DNA of 64,000 nt, taken from contig CAVTBF010000005.1 of the NCBI GenBank assembly GCA_963732915.1, positions 124,001 through 188,000 on the forward strand, written 5' to 3'. How positions within the stretch are numbered: position 1 is the stretch's first letter; each line of letters begins with the position of its first letter. Position numbers and translations under genes: made by a program. The notes below the pieces were generated by a model. The model made no database searches, had not been told where the DNA came from, and was given only the letters and a program-made list of their open reading frames with translations. This document shows positions 24,386 through 32,868 of the stretch, piece by piece. The stretch is from Palsa-739 sp963732915. Its GTDB lineage: Bacteria > Actinomycetota > Thermoleophilia > Gaiellales > Gaiellaceae.

Positions 24386-25543
24386 GTGGGCTGGGCGAAG
24401 GACGATACGAAGCTCGATCGCGTCCGCGCGCTGATGGCGGAGGAGCGCCTCGACGCGCTCGTCGTCCGGGCGCCCGACAACGTCCTCTACCTCACGGGCT
24501 TCTGGGGGATGAAGGGCTACGACGCCTGCGTCTTCCCGCGCGAGGGCGAGCCGGTGCTGATCTGCCTCGAGGCGTCCGCCGAGGACGCCGGGCGGACGGC
24601 GTGGACGGCGGACGTGCGCCTGATCGCCGGCTACGCGCCCGACGACCCGCGGCCGCCGCTCACGCGCACGCTCGAGGCGGCGGTCGAGGCGGCGCGCGGC
24701 TTCGGGACCGTCGGCCTCGAGCTCTCGCTCGGCACCCAGGCGGCCGACCGGATGGTCGGCGAGCCGACGACGTTCACGAAGGCGTGGTTCGACGCGTTCC
24801 CCGGCGCGGCCGACGCGACGCCGCTGCTCGCCCGCGCGCGCTCGCTCAAGAGCGCGCAGGAGGTCGAGCGGATGCGGATCGCGAACGAGATCGCCTGCCA
24901 GGCGATGCACCACGTCCGCGACCGCCTCGAGCCGGGGATGAAGGAGTCGCAGGTGGCGGCGCTCTGGCAGGGCTACGTCCACGGCGAGGGCACCGCCCGC
25001 GACGACGTCGAGCTGGCGCTGCCGTTCTCCCTCATCTGGTCGGGCAAGGGGATCAAGACGTTCACCGCGACCGGCGACCTGCCCGTCGTCGAGGGCGAGC
25101 CGGTGCTGTTCGAGATCTGGGTCTGCGCCGACGGCTACTGGGCCGACCACACGAAGAACCTCGTCGTCGGCGAGCTGAAGCCCGAGTACGCCGAGCTCGA
25201 GCGGTCGCTCGTGGCCGTCTATCAGGCGGGGCTCGACGTCATCCGCCCCGGCGCGTCGATGGCCGAGTTCGACCGGACGGTGCGCGAGGGGCTCGCCGAG
25301 ATCGGCTACCCGGGTCAGCCGTCGCATCCGGTCTGCCACGGCATCGGCGCCCGGGCGCACGAGCCGCCGTACCCGCACCAGGCCGGCGGCGGCTCCTTCG
25401 AGGCGGACATGGTGCTCGCGGTCGAGCCGGGCGTGTACTGGGAGGGCGGCGGCGGCCTGCGCGTCGAGGACAACTTCCTCGTCACCGCAGGCGGCGTCGA
25501 GAAGCTGTCTGCGTTCCCCGACGGCGTGGTGCGGTGCCCGTGA
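24386..25543 (+). CDS. M24-family peptidase (Xaa-Pro dipeptidase-like)
   Basis: A 385-residue pita-bread-fold protein. The N-terminal creatinase domain (1-135) is followed by the M24 domain. Of the five metal ligands, the first Asp is replaced by E243 in VLFEIWVCADG; the second is D254 (WADHTK), the histidine lies in CHGIGARAHEPPY, and the glutamates in VEPGVYW and RVEDNFLV. It could be an Xaa-Pro aminopeptidase or a related amidohydrolase. GTG start follows the gmd stop by 4 nt; the 37-nt gap after it carries a GGGACAGGG site for the next gene. Confidence 0.87.
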   Translation: MGWAKDDTKLDRVRALMAEERLDALVVRAPDNVLYLTGFWGMKGYDACVFPREGEPVLICLEASAEDAGRTAWTADVRLIAGYAPDDPRPPLTRTLEAAVEAARGFGTVGLELSLGTQAADRMVGEPTTFTKAWFDAFPGAADATPLLARARSLKSAQEVERMRIANEIACQAMHHVRDRLEPGMKESQVAALWQGYVHGEGTARDDVELALPFSLIWSGKGIKTFTATGDLPVVEGEPVLFEIWVCADGYWADHTKNLVVGELKPEYAELERSLVAVYQAGLDVIRPGASMAEFDRTVREGLAEIGYPGQPSHPVCHGIGARAHEPPYPHQAGGGSFEADMVLAVEPGVYWEGGGGLRVEDNFLVTAGGVEKLSAFPDGVVRCP

Positions 25544-25580
25544 GCGACCTGCTCGGAAAACACTGCCGGAAGGGACAGGG

Positions 25581-26744
25581 ATGAGCGAGTTGATCTGGAC
25601 CGGAGCGCTCAACGACGCCTACCGCGTCGGCGGCTCCGTCGGGCTCTACGACACGACGCTCCGCGACGGCGAGCAGACGGTCGGCGTCGTCCTCGACCCC
25701 GAGCAGAAGCTCGAGATCGCGAAGCTGCTCGACTCGCTCGGGATCGAGCGGATCGAGGCCGGCTTCCCGCGCGTCTCGGCCGACGACTGGCGCGCCGTCG
25801 AGCTGATCGCCTCGGCCGGGCTCGCCGCCGAGGTCTGGGGCTTCTCCCGCGCGGTGCCCGCCGACCTCGAGGCGCTCGTCGAGCTCGGCGTGCCCGCCTC
25901 GGTGATCGAGTCGCCGATCTCCGACCTGAAGCTGAACGCGATCGGCGTCGACCGCGAGAAGATGCTCGACCGGATCACGAGCGCCATGCGCTTCGCCGCC
26001 GAGCACGGCATCCACGCGGCGTTCTTCGGCGTCGACTCGACCCGCGCCGAGCCGGACTTCTACGAGCGGGTCTACGTCTCGGCGGTCGAGGCGGGCGCGA
26101 AGGAGGTCGTCGTCGTCGACACGCTCGGGATCGCCTCGCCCGAGGCGGTCGCCGACCTCGTCGGTCGCACCGTCGAGTGGGTCGGGCCGGACGTGCCGGT
26201 GCACTTCCACGGCCACAACGACTTCGGGCTCGCGACCGCCTCGGCCGTCGCGGCCGTCCGCGCCGGCGCGCGCTGGGTGCACGGCACGATCAACGGCATG
26301 GGCGAGCGCGCCGGCAACGCCAACCTCGGCGAGGCGGCGCTGACGCTGCGCGCCCTCTACGGCGTCGAGTCGAACCTCCGCCTCGACCGGATCCGCGAGG
26401 TCTCCGACCGCGTCCGCGAGCTCTCCGGCTACGCGCTCGAGCCGTGGAAGCCCGTCACCGGCGAGACGCTGTTCAGGCGCGAGTCGGGCGCCGTCGCCTC
26501 GCAGTTCCACGATCCGCCGTCGATCGAGCCGTTCTCCTCCGAGCTCGTCCGCGCCGAGCGGGCGGTCGTGCTCGGGAAGAAGAGCGGGCTCGACTCGATC
26601 CGGATCAGGGCCTCCGAGCTCGGACTCGACGTGCCCGAGGAGCGGCGCGGCGAGCTGCTCGCCCGCGTCAAGGAGCTCGGAACGCGGAAGCGCGGCCTCG
26701 TCTCGGACGACGAGTTCCGCGCGCTGGTACAAGAAGGGGAGTGA
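25581..26744 (+). CDS. DRE-TIM carboligase/lyase (isopropylmalate/homocitrate-synthase-like)
   Basis: A 387-residue HMGL-like TIM barrel. The catalytic/metal motif is LYDTTLRDGEQTVG; HFHGHNDFGLATAS holds the metal histidines, and NGMGERAGNANLGE the second active-site loop. These match 2-isopropylmalate, homocitrate and citramalate synthases, which condense acetyl-CoA with a 2-oxo acid. The C-terminal regulatory LeuA dimer domain is absent at this length, so it resembles homocitrate-synthase-type enzymes. No leuCD-type partners are near. It sits in the catabolic operon and may handle a 2-oxo acid product there. Confidence 0.88.
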   Translation: MSELIWTGALNDAYRVGGSVGLYDTTLRDGEQTVGVVLDPEQKLEIAKLLDSLGIERIEAGFPRVSADDWRAVELIASAGLAAEVWGFSRAVPADLEALVELGVPASVIESPISDLKLNAIGVDREKMLDRITSAMRFAAEHGIHAAFFGVDSTRAEPDFYERVYVSAVEAGAKEVVVVDTLGIASPEAVADLVGRTVEWVGPDVPVHFHGHNDFGLATASAVAAVRAGARWVHGTINGMGERAGNANLGEAALTLRALYGVESNLRLDRIREVSDRVRELSGYALEPWKPVTGETLFRRESGAVASQFHDPPSIEPFSSELVRAERAVVLGKKSGLDSIRIRASELGLDVPEERRGELLARVKELGTRKRGLVSDDEFRALVQEGE

Positions 26745-27181
26745 GCCTGCCCGACAACCGCACGATGCCGCCGTCCGGGACGGTGATGCCGGTGCTCGTC
26801 TACCCCGAGGTGCGCCCCGCGGTCGACTGGCTCTGCGAGGCGTTCGGCTTCGTCGAGCGCTGGGAGGCGAAGGGCCACCGCGCGCAGCTCCTCGTCGGCG
26901 ACGGCGGCGCGGTCGTCGTGGTCGACGGCGACGCGACCGGCGGCTGCGGCGCCCACTCGGTGATGGTGCGGGTGGCGAACGTCGACGCCCACCACGCGCG
27001 CGCACGCGAGTGGAACGCGCGGATCCTGACCCTTCCCGCCGACTACCCGTACGGCGAGCGCCAGTACACGGCCGAGGACTACGCGGGCCATCGCTGGACG
27101 TTCTCGCAGTCGATCGCCGACCTGATCCCCGAGGACTGGGGCGGCACCTCCGGCCCCGGCATGCACCGCGACGATGGCTGA
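26741..27181 (+). CDS. VOC-superfamily (glyoxalase-like) protein
   Basis: A 146-residue single-domain vicinal-oxygen-chelate protein: TVMPVLVYPEVRPAVDWLCEAFGF opens the beta-alpha-beta module, then GAHSVMVRVANVDAHHARARE and the final TAEDYAGHRWTFSQS. The conserved His/Glu metal positions are not clear, so it may be a binding or isomerase-type member, not a dioxygenase. GTG start within a GTGA overlap; its end overlaps the next gene by 8 nt. Function in the operon is unknown. Confidence 0.85.
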   Translation: MSLPDNRTMPPSGTVMPVLVYPEVRPAVDWLCEAFGFVERWEAKGHRAQLLVGDGGAVVVVDGDATGGCGAHSVMVRVANVDAHHARAREWNARILTLPADYPYGERQYTAEDYAGHRWTFSQSIADLIPEDWGGTSGPGMHRDDG

Positions 27182-28793
27182 CTACGACGCCGTCATCGTC
27201 GGCAGCGGCGTCAACTCGCTCGCGTGCGGCGCGCTCCTCGCGCGGGCCGGTTGGCGTGTCTGCGTGCTCGAGCGCAACGACTGGCTCGGCGGCGCGATCA
27301 AGACCGAGGAGCTGACGGAGCCCGGATTCCGGCACGACGTGTTCAGCGCCTGGCATCCGCTCTGGGTGGGCGGCGCCGCACACGCGCAGCTCGGCGCCGA
27401 CCTCGCCGCGCGCGGGCTCGAGTACCTGAATACCGACCTGCCGACGGCCACCGCGTACCCCGACGGCGGCGCCGCCTTCCTCCTGCGCACCGCCGAGGCG
27501 AACGCGGCCGAGCTCGGGCCCGAGTGGCCCGGCGTGCTCGAGCGCTTCTTTCCGAACGCGGACCTCTCGTTCGGCGTCCTCGGCACCGAGCTCTGGTCGC
27601 CGGCCGGGCTCGCGCTCGCGGCGAAGGCGGTCCGGCGGTTCGGCCGGGACGGCGCGGCGGCGTTCCTCGGCGAGGTGCTGCAGTCGAGCCGCGACTGGCT
27701 CGAGGGAACCTTCGCCTCCGAGCGCGCGCACGGCCTGCTCGCGCCCTGGGTGCTGCACACCGGGCTCGGGCCCGAGCAGGCGAGCTCCGGCTTCATGACG
27801 CAGGTGATCGCGGTCGCCGTCCAGGAGGGCGGGATGCCCGTCCCGCGCGGCGGCGGCGCGCGGCTCGCCGACGCGCTCGTCCAGCTGATCCGCGACCACG
27901 GGGGCGTCTGCGAGACCGGCCGGGACGTCGAGCGCGTGCTCGTCCGCGCCGGCCGTGCCGTCGGCGTGCGGCTCGCGGACGGCGAGGTCGTGACCGCGGA
28001 GCAGGCCGTCGTCGCGAACGTGACGCCGTCGCAGCTCTACGAGCGCCTGCTCGAGGACGGGGACGCACCGCCGGCCGTCCGCGAAGGCGCCGGGCGCTTC
28101 CGGCACGGCCGCGCCGAGATGCAGATCCACTACGCGCTCTCGGAGCCGCCGCGCTGGGACGGCGACGAACGGCTCGGCCGCACCGCGATCGTCCACGTCA
28201 CGCCCGGCCTCGACGGCGTCTCGCGGGCCGTGAACGAGGCCGAGCGCGGGCTGTTGCCGGCGGAGGCGACGATCGTCGCCGGCCAGCCGCTGGCCGTCGA
28301 CCCCTCGCGTGCGCCGGAGGGCAAGGGCATCCTCTGGATCCAGCTCCAGGAGCTGCCGTGGCGGATCAAGGGCGACGCCGCGGGCGAGCTCGACCCCGGC
28401 CCCGAGTGGACGGACGAGCTGCGCGAGCGGTACGCCGACCGCGTCCAGGCCCGGCTCGCGCGCCACATCCCGAACCTCGAGTCGTCGATCGTCAAGCGCG
28501 TCGCGCTCGGCCCGCACGACCTCGAGCGCGCCAACGTCAACCTTCGCCACGGCGACCCGTACGGCGGCGCGCTCTCGCTCGACCAGAACTTCCTCTGGCG
28601 ACCGTTCCCGGCCAGCCCCGGCCACCGGACGCCGGTCGAGCGGCTCTGGCAGATCGGCGCGAGCACCTGGCCCGGCCCCGGCCTCGGCGGCGGCTCGGGG
28701 ACGATCGTCGCCGCGAAGCTGCTCGAGCCGCCGCTCTCGCGTCGCGCGCTCGCGAAGGCGCGCTCGCTCGCCTCGCGCCGATCGCCGGCATAG
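27174..28793 (+). CDS. CrtI/PYROXD2-like NAD(P)/FAD-dependent oxidoreductase
   Basis: A 539-residue flavoprotein of the phytoene-desaturase-like family. The dinucleotide-binding motif is VIVGSGVNSLACGALLARAG with the following acidic VLERNDWLGG; PRGGGARLADAL and the C-terminal FAD segment WQIGASTWPGPGLGGGSGT are typical. There are no other carotenoid genes, so the substrate is unlikely to be phytoene. Human PYROXD2-like homologues are poorly defined. It ends the long overlapped operon; a small membrane protein follows 9 nt later with its own leaderless-type box. Confidence 0.87.
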   Translation: MADYDAVIVGSGVNSLACGALLARAGWRVCVLERNDWLGGAIKTEELTEPGFRHDVFSAWHPLWVGGAAHAQLGADLAARGLEYLNTDLPTATAYPDGGAAFLLRTAEANAAELGPEWPGVLERFFPNADLSFGVLGTELWSPAGLALAAKAVRRFGRDGAAAFLGEVLQSSRDWLEGTFASERAHGLLAPWVLHTGLGPEQASSGFMTQVIAVAVQEGGMPVPRGGGARLADALVQLIRDHGGVCETGRDVERVLVRAGRAVGVRLADGEVVTAEQAVVANVTPSQLYERLLEDGDAPPAVREGAGRFRHGRAEMQIHYALSEPPRWDGDERLGRTAIVHVTPGLDGVSRAVNEAERGLLPAEATIVAGQPLAVDPSRAPEGKGILWIQLQELPWRIKGDAAGELDPGPEWTDELRERYADRVQARLARHIPNLESSIVKRVALGPHDLERANVNLRHGDPYGGALSLDQNFLWRPFPASPGHRTPVERLWQIGASTWPGPGLGGGSGTIVAAKLLEPPLSRRALAKARSLASRRSPA

Positions 28794-28796
28794 GCT
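28791..28796 (+). promoter_or_regulatory. -10-like box (TAGGCT) of a leaderless start
   Basis: TAGGCT ends 6 nt before the ATG of the small membrane protein and contains the stop codon of the preceding gene. Confidence 0.35.
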
Positions 28797-28802
28797 CGCC
28801 CC

Positions 28803-29135
28803 ATGAGCGGAGTCGTCGCAGCATTGCGGCAGCTCGTCGTCGCGACGATCGGGCTCGCTGCGCTCTATGCCCTCGTCGGCTTCCTCGTCGTCCACTTCGG
28901 AGGCTGGGGCGGCGCCGTCAACGGCGTCGGCTGGGGGATGGTCGCCGGCGGGGCGATCGTCGGGCTGGTCACCGGCGGCTCCGGCAGCCCGAGCGACAAC
29001 CTCGCCCGCGCCCGCTGGGGCGCGTTCGGCACCTACTGGAGCCAGAGCGCCGCACTGCCGCAGAGCCCGCTCTACCTCGCGTTCGGGTCGCTCTTCGCGT
29101 TCGTCGGTGGACTGGCGGTGCTGATCCTCGCGTAG
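28803..29135 (+). CDS. Small membrane protein, unknown function
   Basis: A 110-residue protein with three predicted membrane helices: ATIGLAALYALVGFLVVHF (about 14-33), VGWGMVAGGAIVGLVTG (about 42-58) and LAFGSLFAFVGGLAVLILA at the very C-terminus. A polar loop SGSPSDNLARARWG separates the last two. I do not recognise a family. It follows the flavoprotein by 9 nt but a TAGGCT box is at leaderless distance, so it may also be transcribed separately. The 85-nt stretch after it holds a GGCACG/CGTGCC inverted repeat that could end both transcripts. Confidence 0.65.
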   Translation: MSGVVAALRQLVVATIGLAALYALVGFLVVHFGGWGGAVNGVGWGMVAGGAIVGLVTGGSGSPSDNLARARWGAFGTYWSQSAALPQSPLYLAFGSLFAFVGGLAVLILA

Positions 29136-29220
29136 CTCTCGGCACGGCCGCCGCGGCACGACCGTGCTCTCGCGGCGTGCCAAACGCCCGCGGGCGAGAT
29201 CGAAGAAGCGAAGCGACGCG

Positions 29221-29904
29221 CTAGAAGGCGAAGATGGATCGCCCTTTGAGCTCGACCGCGTAGAACTCGCTCGCCGACTCGAGGTGGGAGCGGAGCGCCT
29301 CGACGGCGCGGCCGGGATCGTGGGCGGCGCACGAGGCGAGCAGCTCCTCGTCGAGCGCCTCGTGCTGGTCCTGCAGGTCGCCCGTGGCGGCGAGCAGCAC
29401 CGGGCGGTAGCGCTCGCAACTGTCCCAGGCCGGGCGGATCGAGCGCAGCAGCCATACCGAGCGGGCGGCCTCGTAGAGGGCGAAGTGGAAGGCCGTGTGC
29501 TCACGGACGGCCGCGCGGACGTCACCGCTGTGGCGCGCCGCCTCGAGTGCGGTCAGGTGCGAGCGCGCCGCCTTCTCGTCGGCCGGCTCGAACAGCTCCG
29601 CCGCTCGGCGCACGGCCAGCGTCTCGAGCGCCAGCCGGATCGAGAAGAGCTCGCGCATCTCCTCGACGTCGATGCCCATCACCTTCGCGCCGTGGTGCGG
29701 GACGTGCTCCGCGAGGCCGAGCGCCTCGAGCTGGCGGACCGCTTCGCGGATCGGCGAGATGCTCATTCCGAGAGCGCGCGCGAGGTCCTCGAGGCGCAGT
29801 GGCGTGCCCGGCTTGAACTCGCCGAGGATGATCGCCTCGCGCAACCGTTCGAGGGCCGCCTCGGCCATCGTCCTGTGTCTGACAGCGGTTCCCGAAGCTG
29901 GCAT
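29221..29904 (-). CDS. GntR-family (FadR/FCD-type) transcriptional regulator
   Basis: A 227-residue regulator. The N-terminal winged helix (about 12-75) reads MAEAALERLREAIILGEF, LRLEDLARALGMSISPIREAV and LEALGLAEHVPHHGAKV, typical GntR. The C-terminal all-helical FCD domain (about 85-210) has RLALETLAVR and the metal/ligand histidines in EHTAFHFALYEA and SHLESA. FCD regulators usually sense carboxylic acids and repress catabolic operons. I chose ATG 29904, which has GTGGAG 7 nt upstream; GTG 29916 is an alternative. It is divergent from the second catabolic operon, its likely target. Confidence 0.9.
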   Translation of the reverse strand: MPASGTAVRHRTMAEAALERLREAIILGEFKPGTPLRLEDLARALGMSISPIREAVRQLEALGLAEHVPHHGAKVMGIDVEEMRELFSIRLALETLAVRRAAELFEPADEKAARSHLTALEAARHSGDVRAAVREHTAFHFALYEAARSVWLLRSIRPAWDSCERYRPVLLAATGDLQDQHEALDEELLASCAAHDPGRAVEALRSHLESASEFYAVELKGRSIFAF

Positions 29905-29938
29905 AGTCGGCTCCACGAACGTCGAGCGTGAACCACAC

Positions 29939-29953
29939 TTGATCAGATGTCAA
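29939..29953. promoter_or_regulatory. Putative GntR operator (TTGA-N7-TCAA)
   Basis: TTGATCAGATGTCAA lies midway between the divergent GntR gene and the second operon. Its right half is also a perfect minus-strand TTGACA (-35) for the regulator gene, so binding there would autoregulate. The adjacent TGACACCATCTG partly repeats the inverse of AGATGTCA. Confidence 0.4.
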
Positions 29954-29979
29954 ACGCGTGACACCATCTGCAGCTCCGC

Positions 29980-30867
29980 GTGCCGATCGACTCGCAGACC
30001 TTCCCCCCGTTCTCGATCTCGCAGGTGAGCACGCTTGCCGCGAGCTTCGCCGACGACGTGCGCGCCTATGCGGAGGCCGGCGTCGACGCGATCGGTGTCT
30101 GGGAGCTGAAGCTCGGCGAGGGGCCTGACACCGAGGCGCTCGAGCAGCTCGCGACGAGCGGGCTCGGCTCCGCCTCCGCCGTGCCTGCGATTCCCTCGGT
30201 CCTGCCGCTGCCGCACCTCGAGGGGCCCGCCGACCCGGGCGAGCGGATCGAGTGCCTCTGCGCGTCGGTGCACCGCCTCGCGGCCTTCGGCCCGACCGCG
30301 ATCGTCTGTCTCACCGGCCCGGCAGGCGACCGTGACCCGGACGGGGCGCGCGCACTCGCCGTCGACGGGCTGCGCACCGTCGCAGCCGAGGCCGAGCGCG
30401 CCGGCGTCCGCCTCGCGCTCGAGCCCTTCCAGCGCGAGGGGATCGAAGACTGGTCGCTCGTGAACACGCTCGCGGAGGCCGCGGCGCTGATCGACGAGAT
30501 CGGCAGCCCGGCGGTCGGGATCCAGTTCGACGTCTGGCACCTCTGGAACACGCCTGACCTGCTCGACGAGATCGAGCGGCACGTCCGCCTGATCGCCGCC
30601 GTGCACGTGAACGACTGGCGCGAGCCGACACGCGGCTGGGCCGACCGGGCCCTGCCCGGCGACGGCGCCGCCGACCTGCCCGGGATCCTCGCGGCGCTCG
30701 AGCGCGCCGGCTGGCAGGGCTACTACGACCTCGAGATCTTCTCCGACAACGGCGCCTTCGGCAGCGCGTACCCGGACTCGCTCTGGGATCTGCAGCCGCT
30801 CGAGCTGGCGCGCCGCGGTCGGGAGAGCTTCATCCGCAGTTGGGAGAAACGGAGGGTCGCGGCCTGA
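29980..30867 (+). CDS. Sugar phosphate isomerase/epimerase-like TIM barrel
   Basis: A 295-residue AP-endonuclease-2/xylose-isomerase-like barrel. Metal-binding residues typical of the family appear in LALEPFQREG (Glu), IQFDVWHLWNTPD (Asp and His), VHVNDWREP (His, Asp) and YYDLEIFSDNG (Glu). It may isomerise a hydroxy acid, sugar or tautonic intermediate, as hydroxypyruvate isomerase and 2-keto-myo-inositol enzymes do; the substrate is unknown. It is the first gene of the second catabolic operon and lies across a short regulatory gap from the GntR gene. GTG start with no clear ribosome site. Confidence 0.85.
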   Translation: MPIDSQTFPPFSISQVSTLAASFADDVRAYAEAGVDAIGVWELKLGEGPDTEALEQLATSGLGSASAVPAIPSVLPLPHLEGPADPGERIECLCASVHRLAAFGPTAIVCLTGPAGDRDPDGARALAVDGLRTVAAEAERAGVRLALEPFQREGIEDWSLVNTLAEAAALIDEIGSPAVGIQFDVWHLWNTPDLLDEIERHVRLIAAVHVNDWREPTRGWADRALPGDGAADLPGILAALERAGWQGYYDLEIFSDNGAFGSAYPDSLWDLQPLELARRGRESFIRSWEKRRVAA

Positions 30868-30893
30868 TGCGCCGGGACCGGAGAGGAGAGAGA

Positions 30894-32090
30894 ATGACGG
30901 GATCCACACGGGCGCGTCTCGCGCTCGTCCTCGTTGGCGTCGCGGCGCTCGTCCTCGCCGCGACCGCGGCGGCACGCACGACAATGGCCTCGCCGATCGT
31001 GATCGGCTGGGCGCACGACTCGACCGGCCCGATGGCGCCGTTCGACGGGCCGGCGCTCGCCGCCGCAGAGATCCGTGTCAAGCAGCTCAACGCGCACGGC
31101 GGCGTCATGGGCCATCCGCTCGAGATCAAGACGTGCGACACCCAGGGCGACAACGCGGCGGTCTCGAAGTCCTGCGCCGACAAGCTGATCAGCCAGGGCG
31201 CGAAGATCATGTTCACGACCTGCGACGTCGATCTCGGCGCCCCGGCGATCCAGGAGTCGCTCAACGCCGGTCTGCTGACGATCGCACCGTGCATCGGCAC
31301 CGACCAGATGGGGCCGAAGCGGTTCGGCGCCAAGGGCAAGCTCGCCTTCAGCTTCGGCAACGTCGCCCAGGACGAGGGCTCGGCGATGGCGCAGTTCGCC
31401 TGGAACAAGGGCTGGAAGACGGCCGACCTGGCCACCGACAGCGTGATCGTCTACTTCAAGAACGTCGTCGCGGCCTTCAAGGTGCGTTTCCAGCAGCTCG
31501 GCGGCAAGATCGTCGACGAGGAGACCTACCAGGACCCGGTCTTCCACGGGAACAACGTCCAGAACGCCGTCAGCCGCATCAACCAGCATCCGGCCGACGT
31601 CGTGGTCACGGCGACGGCGGGCGCCTGGAACGCGCTCGCACCGCTGATCAACGGGCTGCGCACGCTCGGCAACAACACGCCGGTGCTCAACTCGTGGGCC
31701 GGTGACGGCACCTACTGGCTGCCCAAGAGCCCGGCGATCACGAACTACTACTTCCTGACCTATGCCAACGCGTTCGGCCAGGACCCGAGCAAGGCGATCA
31801 ACAAGCTCGCCAAGCAGATCAAGGCCGGCACCGGCGGCTTCATCGCCGGCCCGGCGGCGATCGACGGTGTCGCGACCGCGATCCGGCGGGCCCACGGCTC
31901 CCTCAACGGCGCCAAGCTCGCGGCGGTGATGGTGAAGTTCCACAACGTGCCGACGCTCTCCGGTCTCGTCAGCTTCTCGCCGAAGCTGCACACGGTCTTC
32001 GGCCGGAAGTACCGCGTGATCGAGATCAACAACAACAAGCCGAAGCAGCTTGGCTTGATCAAGGCCAAGGTCGTACCGGCGATTCCGTAG
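30894..32090 (+). CDS. Liv-type ABC transporter substrate-binding protein (2)
   Basis: A 398-residue solute receptor. It has a signal sequence (ARLALVLVGVAALVLAATAAA) with no lipobox cysteine, then the mature start SPIVIGWAHDSTGPMAPFDG. Four cysteines (CDTQGD, SCADKL, TTCDVD, APCIGT) may form disulfides. The GGVMGHPLEIKTCDTQ text is typical of amide/urea/branched-chain receptors. The ATG 30894 has a strong GAGAGGAGAGAG site; an upstream in-frame ATG lies in the previous gene's tail. It should feed the LivG/F/H/M genes that follow. A GC hairpin begins 28 nt after its stop. Confidence 0.9.
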   Translation: MTGSTRARLALVLVGVAALVLAATAAARTTMASPIVIGWAHDSTGPMAPFDGPALAAAEIRVKQLNAHGGVMGHPLEIKTCDTQGDNAAVSKSCADKLISQGAKIMFTTCDVDLGAPAIQESLNAGLLTIAPCIGTDQMGPKRFGAKGKLAFSFGNVAQDEGSAMAQFAWNKGWKTADLATDSVIVYFKNVVAAFKVRFQQLGGKIVDEETYQDPVFHGNNVQNAVSRINQHPADVVVTATAGAWNALAPLINGLRTLGNNTPVLNSWAGDGTYWLPKSPAITNYYFLTYANAFGQDPSKAINKLAKQIKAGTGGFIAGPAAIDGVATAIRRAHGSLNGAKLAAVMVKFHNVPTLSGLVSFSPKLHTVFGRKYRVIEINNNKPKQLGLIKAKVVPAIP

Positions 32091-32094
32091 CGGT

Positions 32095-32868
32095 TTGACG
32101 GACGCGTCTGGAAACGAGGGGAGGCCCGGAGAATCGCTCCGGGCCTCCTCCGTGTCGCGGTCGTTCGCGGGCGTCGAGGCGCTCCGCGACGTCTCGCTGG
32201 AGTTGCGGCGTGGCGAGGTCGTCGGGCTCATCGGCCCGAACGGCGCCGGCAAGTCGACGCTCGTCAACGTGCTCAGCGGCTTCGACCGGCCGAGCAACGG
32301 CAACGTGCTGCTCGCGGACCGGGACGTGACCCGCTGGTCGGCGAGCAGGCGCGGCCGCCACGGGCTCACCCGCACGTTCCAGCACAGCCACGCCTTCCGC
32401 GGCCTGACGGTGCGCGAGAACGTCGAGGTGTCCGCGCTCGGCGTCGGCGCCTCCCCGCGCGAGGCGACGCGGCGCACCGACGAGCTGCTCGGCCTGCTCG
32501 GTCTCGACGCGTACGCCGACCAGTCGGCCGCGTCGCTCGCCCACGGCGACGAGCGCAGGCTCGGCGTCGCCCGCGCCCTTGCAACAGAGCCGCGCTTCGT
32601 GCTGCTCGACGAGCCGGCCGCCGGCCTTCCCGAGGCCGAGGTGCCCGCCTTCGCAGCGGCCGTCCGCTCGATGCGCGACGAGCACGGCGCGGGCGTGCTC
32701 CTGATCGACCACAACATGGCGCTCGTGATGGACGTCTGCGAGCGGATCCACGTTCTCGACCAGGGCCAGACGCTCGCGGAGGGGACGCCGGAGGAGATTC
32801 GCGCCGACATCGGCGTCGCCGCCGCCTACCTCGGCGAGAGTGCCGCCATCGAGGAGGACGAGGCGTGA
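32095..32868 (+). CDS. livG: Liv-type ABC transporter ATPase LivG (2)
   Basis: A 257-residue ATPase. Walker A GPNGAGKST, Q-loop RTFQHSHAF, signature SLAHGDERRLGVARAL (instead of LSGGQ), Walker B FVLLDEPAAGLPE and switch LIDHNMALVM identify it as the LivG type. The start is uncertain: TTG 32095 gives the full first strand (ESLRASSVSRSFAGV), whereas GTG 32152 would cut it. If TTG is right, codons 8-19 lie inside a 14-bp hairpin that may slow translation or transcription after the binding-protein gene. It overlaps the next ATPase gene by 4 nt. Confidence 0.9.
   Translation: MTDASGNEGRPGESLRASSVSRSFAGVEALRDVSLELRRGEVVGLIGPNGAGKSTLVNVLSGFDRPSNGNVLLADRDVTRWSASRRGRHGLTRTFQHSHAFRGLTVRENVEVSALGVGASPREATRRTDELLGLLGLDAYADQSAASLAHGDERRLGVARALATEPRFVLLDEPAAGLPEAEVPAFAAAVRSMRDEHGAGVLLIDHNMALVMDVCERIHVLDQGQTLAEGTPEEIRADIGVAAAYLGESAAIEEDEA
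32118..32150 (+). terminator. Attenuator-like hairpin after binding-protein gene 2
   Basis: A 14-bp stem (one G-T pair) with loop AATCG; the core is GAGGCCCGGAG/CTCCGGGCCTC. It lacks a T-tract and lies within the first codons of the ATPase gene if TTG 32095 is used. It is equivalent in place to the hairpins after the other two binding-protein genes. Confidence 0.65.

Noticed and set aside
27174..28793. Phytoene desaturase of a carotenoid cluster
   Set aside because: The fold matches, but no phytoene synthase, lycopene cyclase or other carotenoid gene is present, and the operon is catabolic.
25482..29525. Very long minus-strand open frame (about 1,350 codons)
   Set aside because: It lies antisense to five recognisable plus-strand genes and its text is low-complexity Arg/Asp/Ala; a GC-driven shadow.
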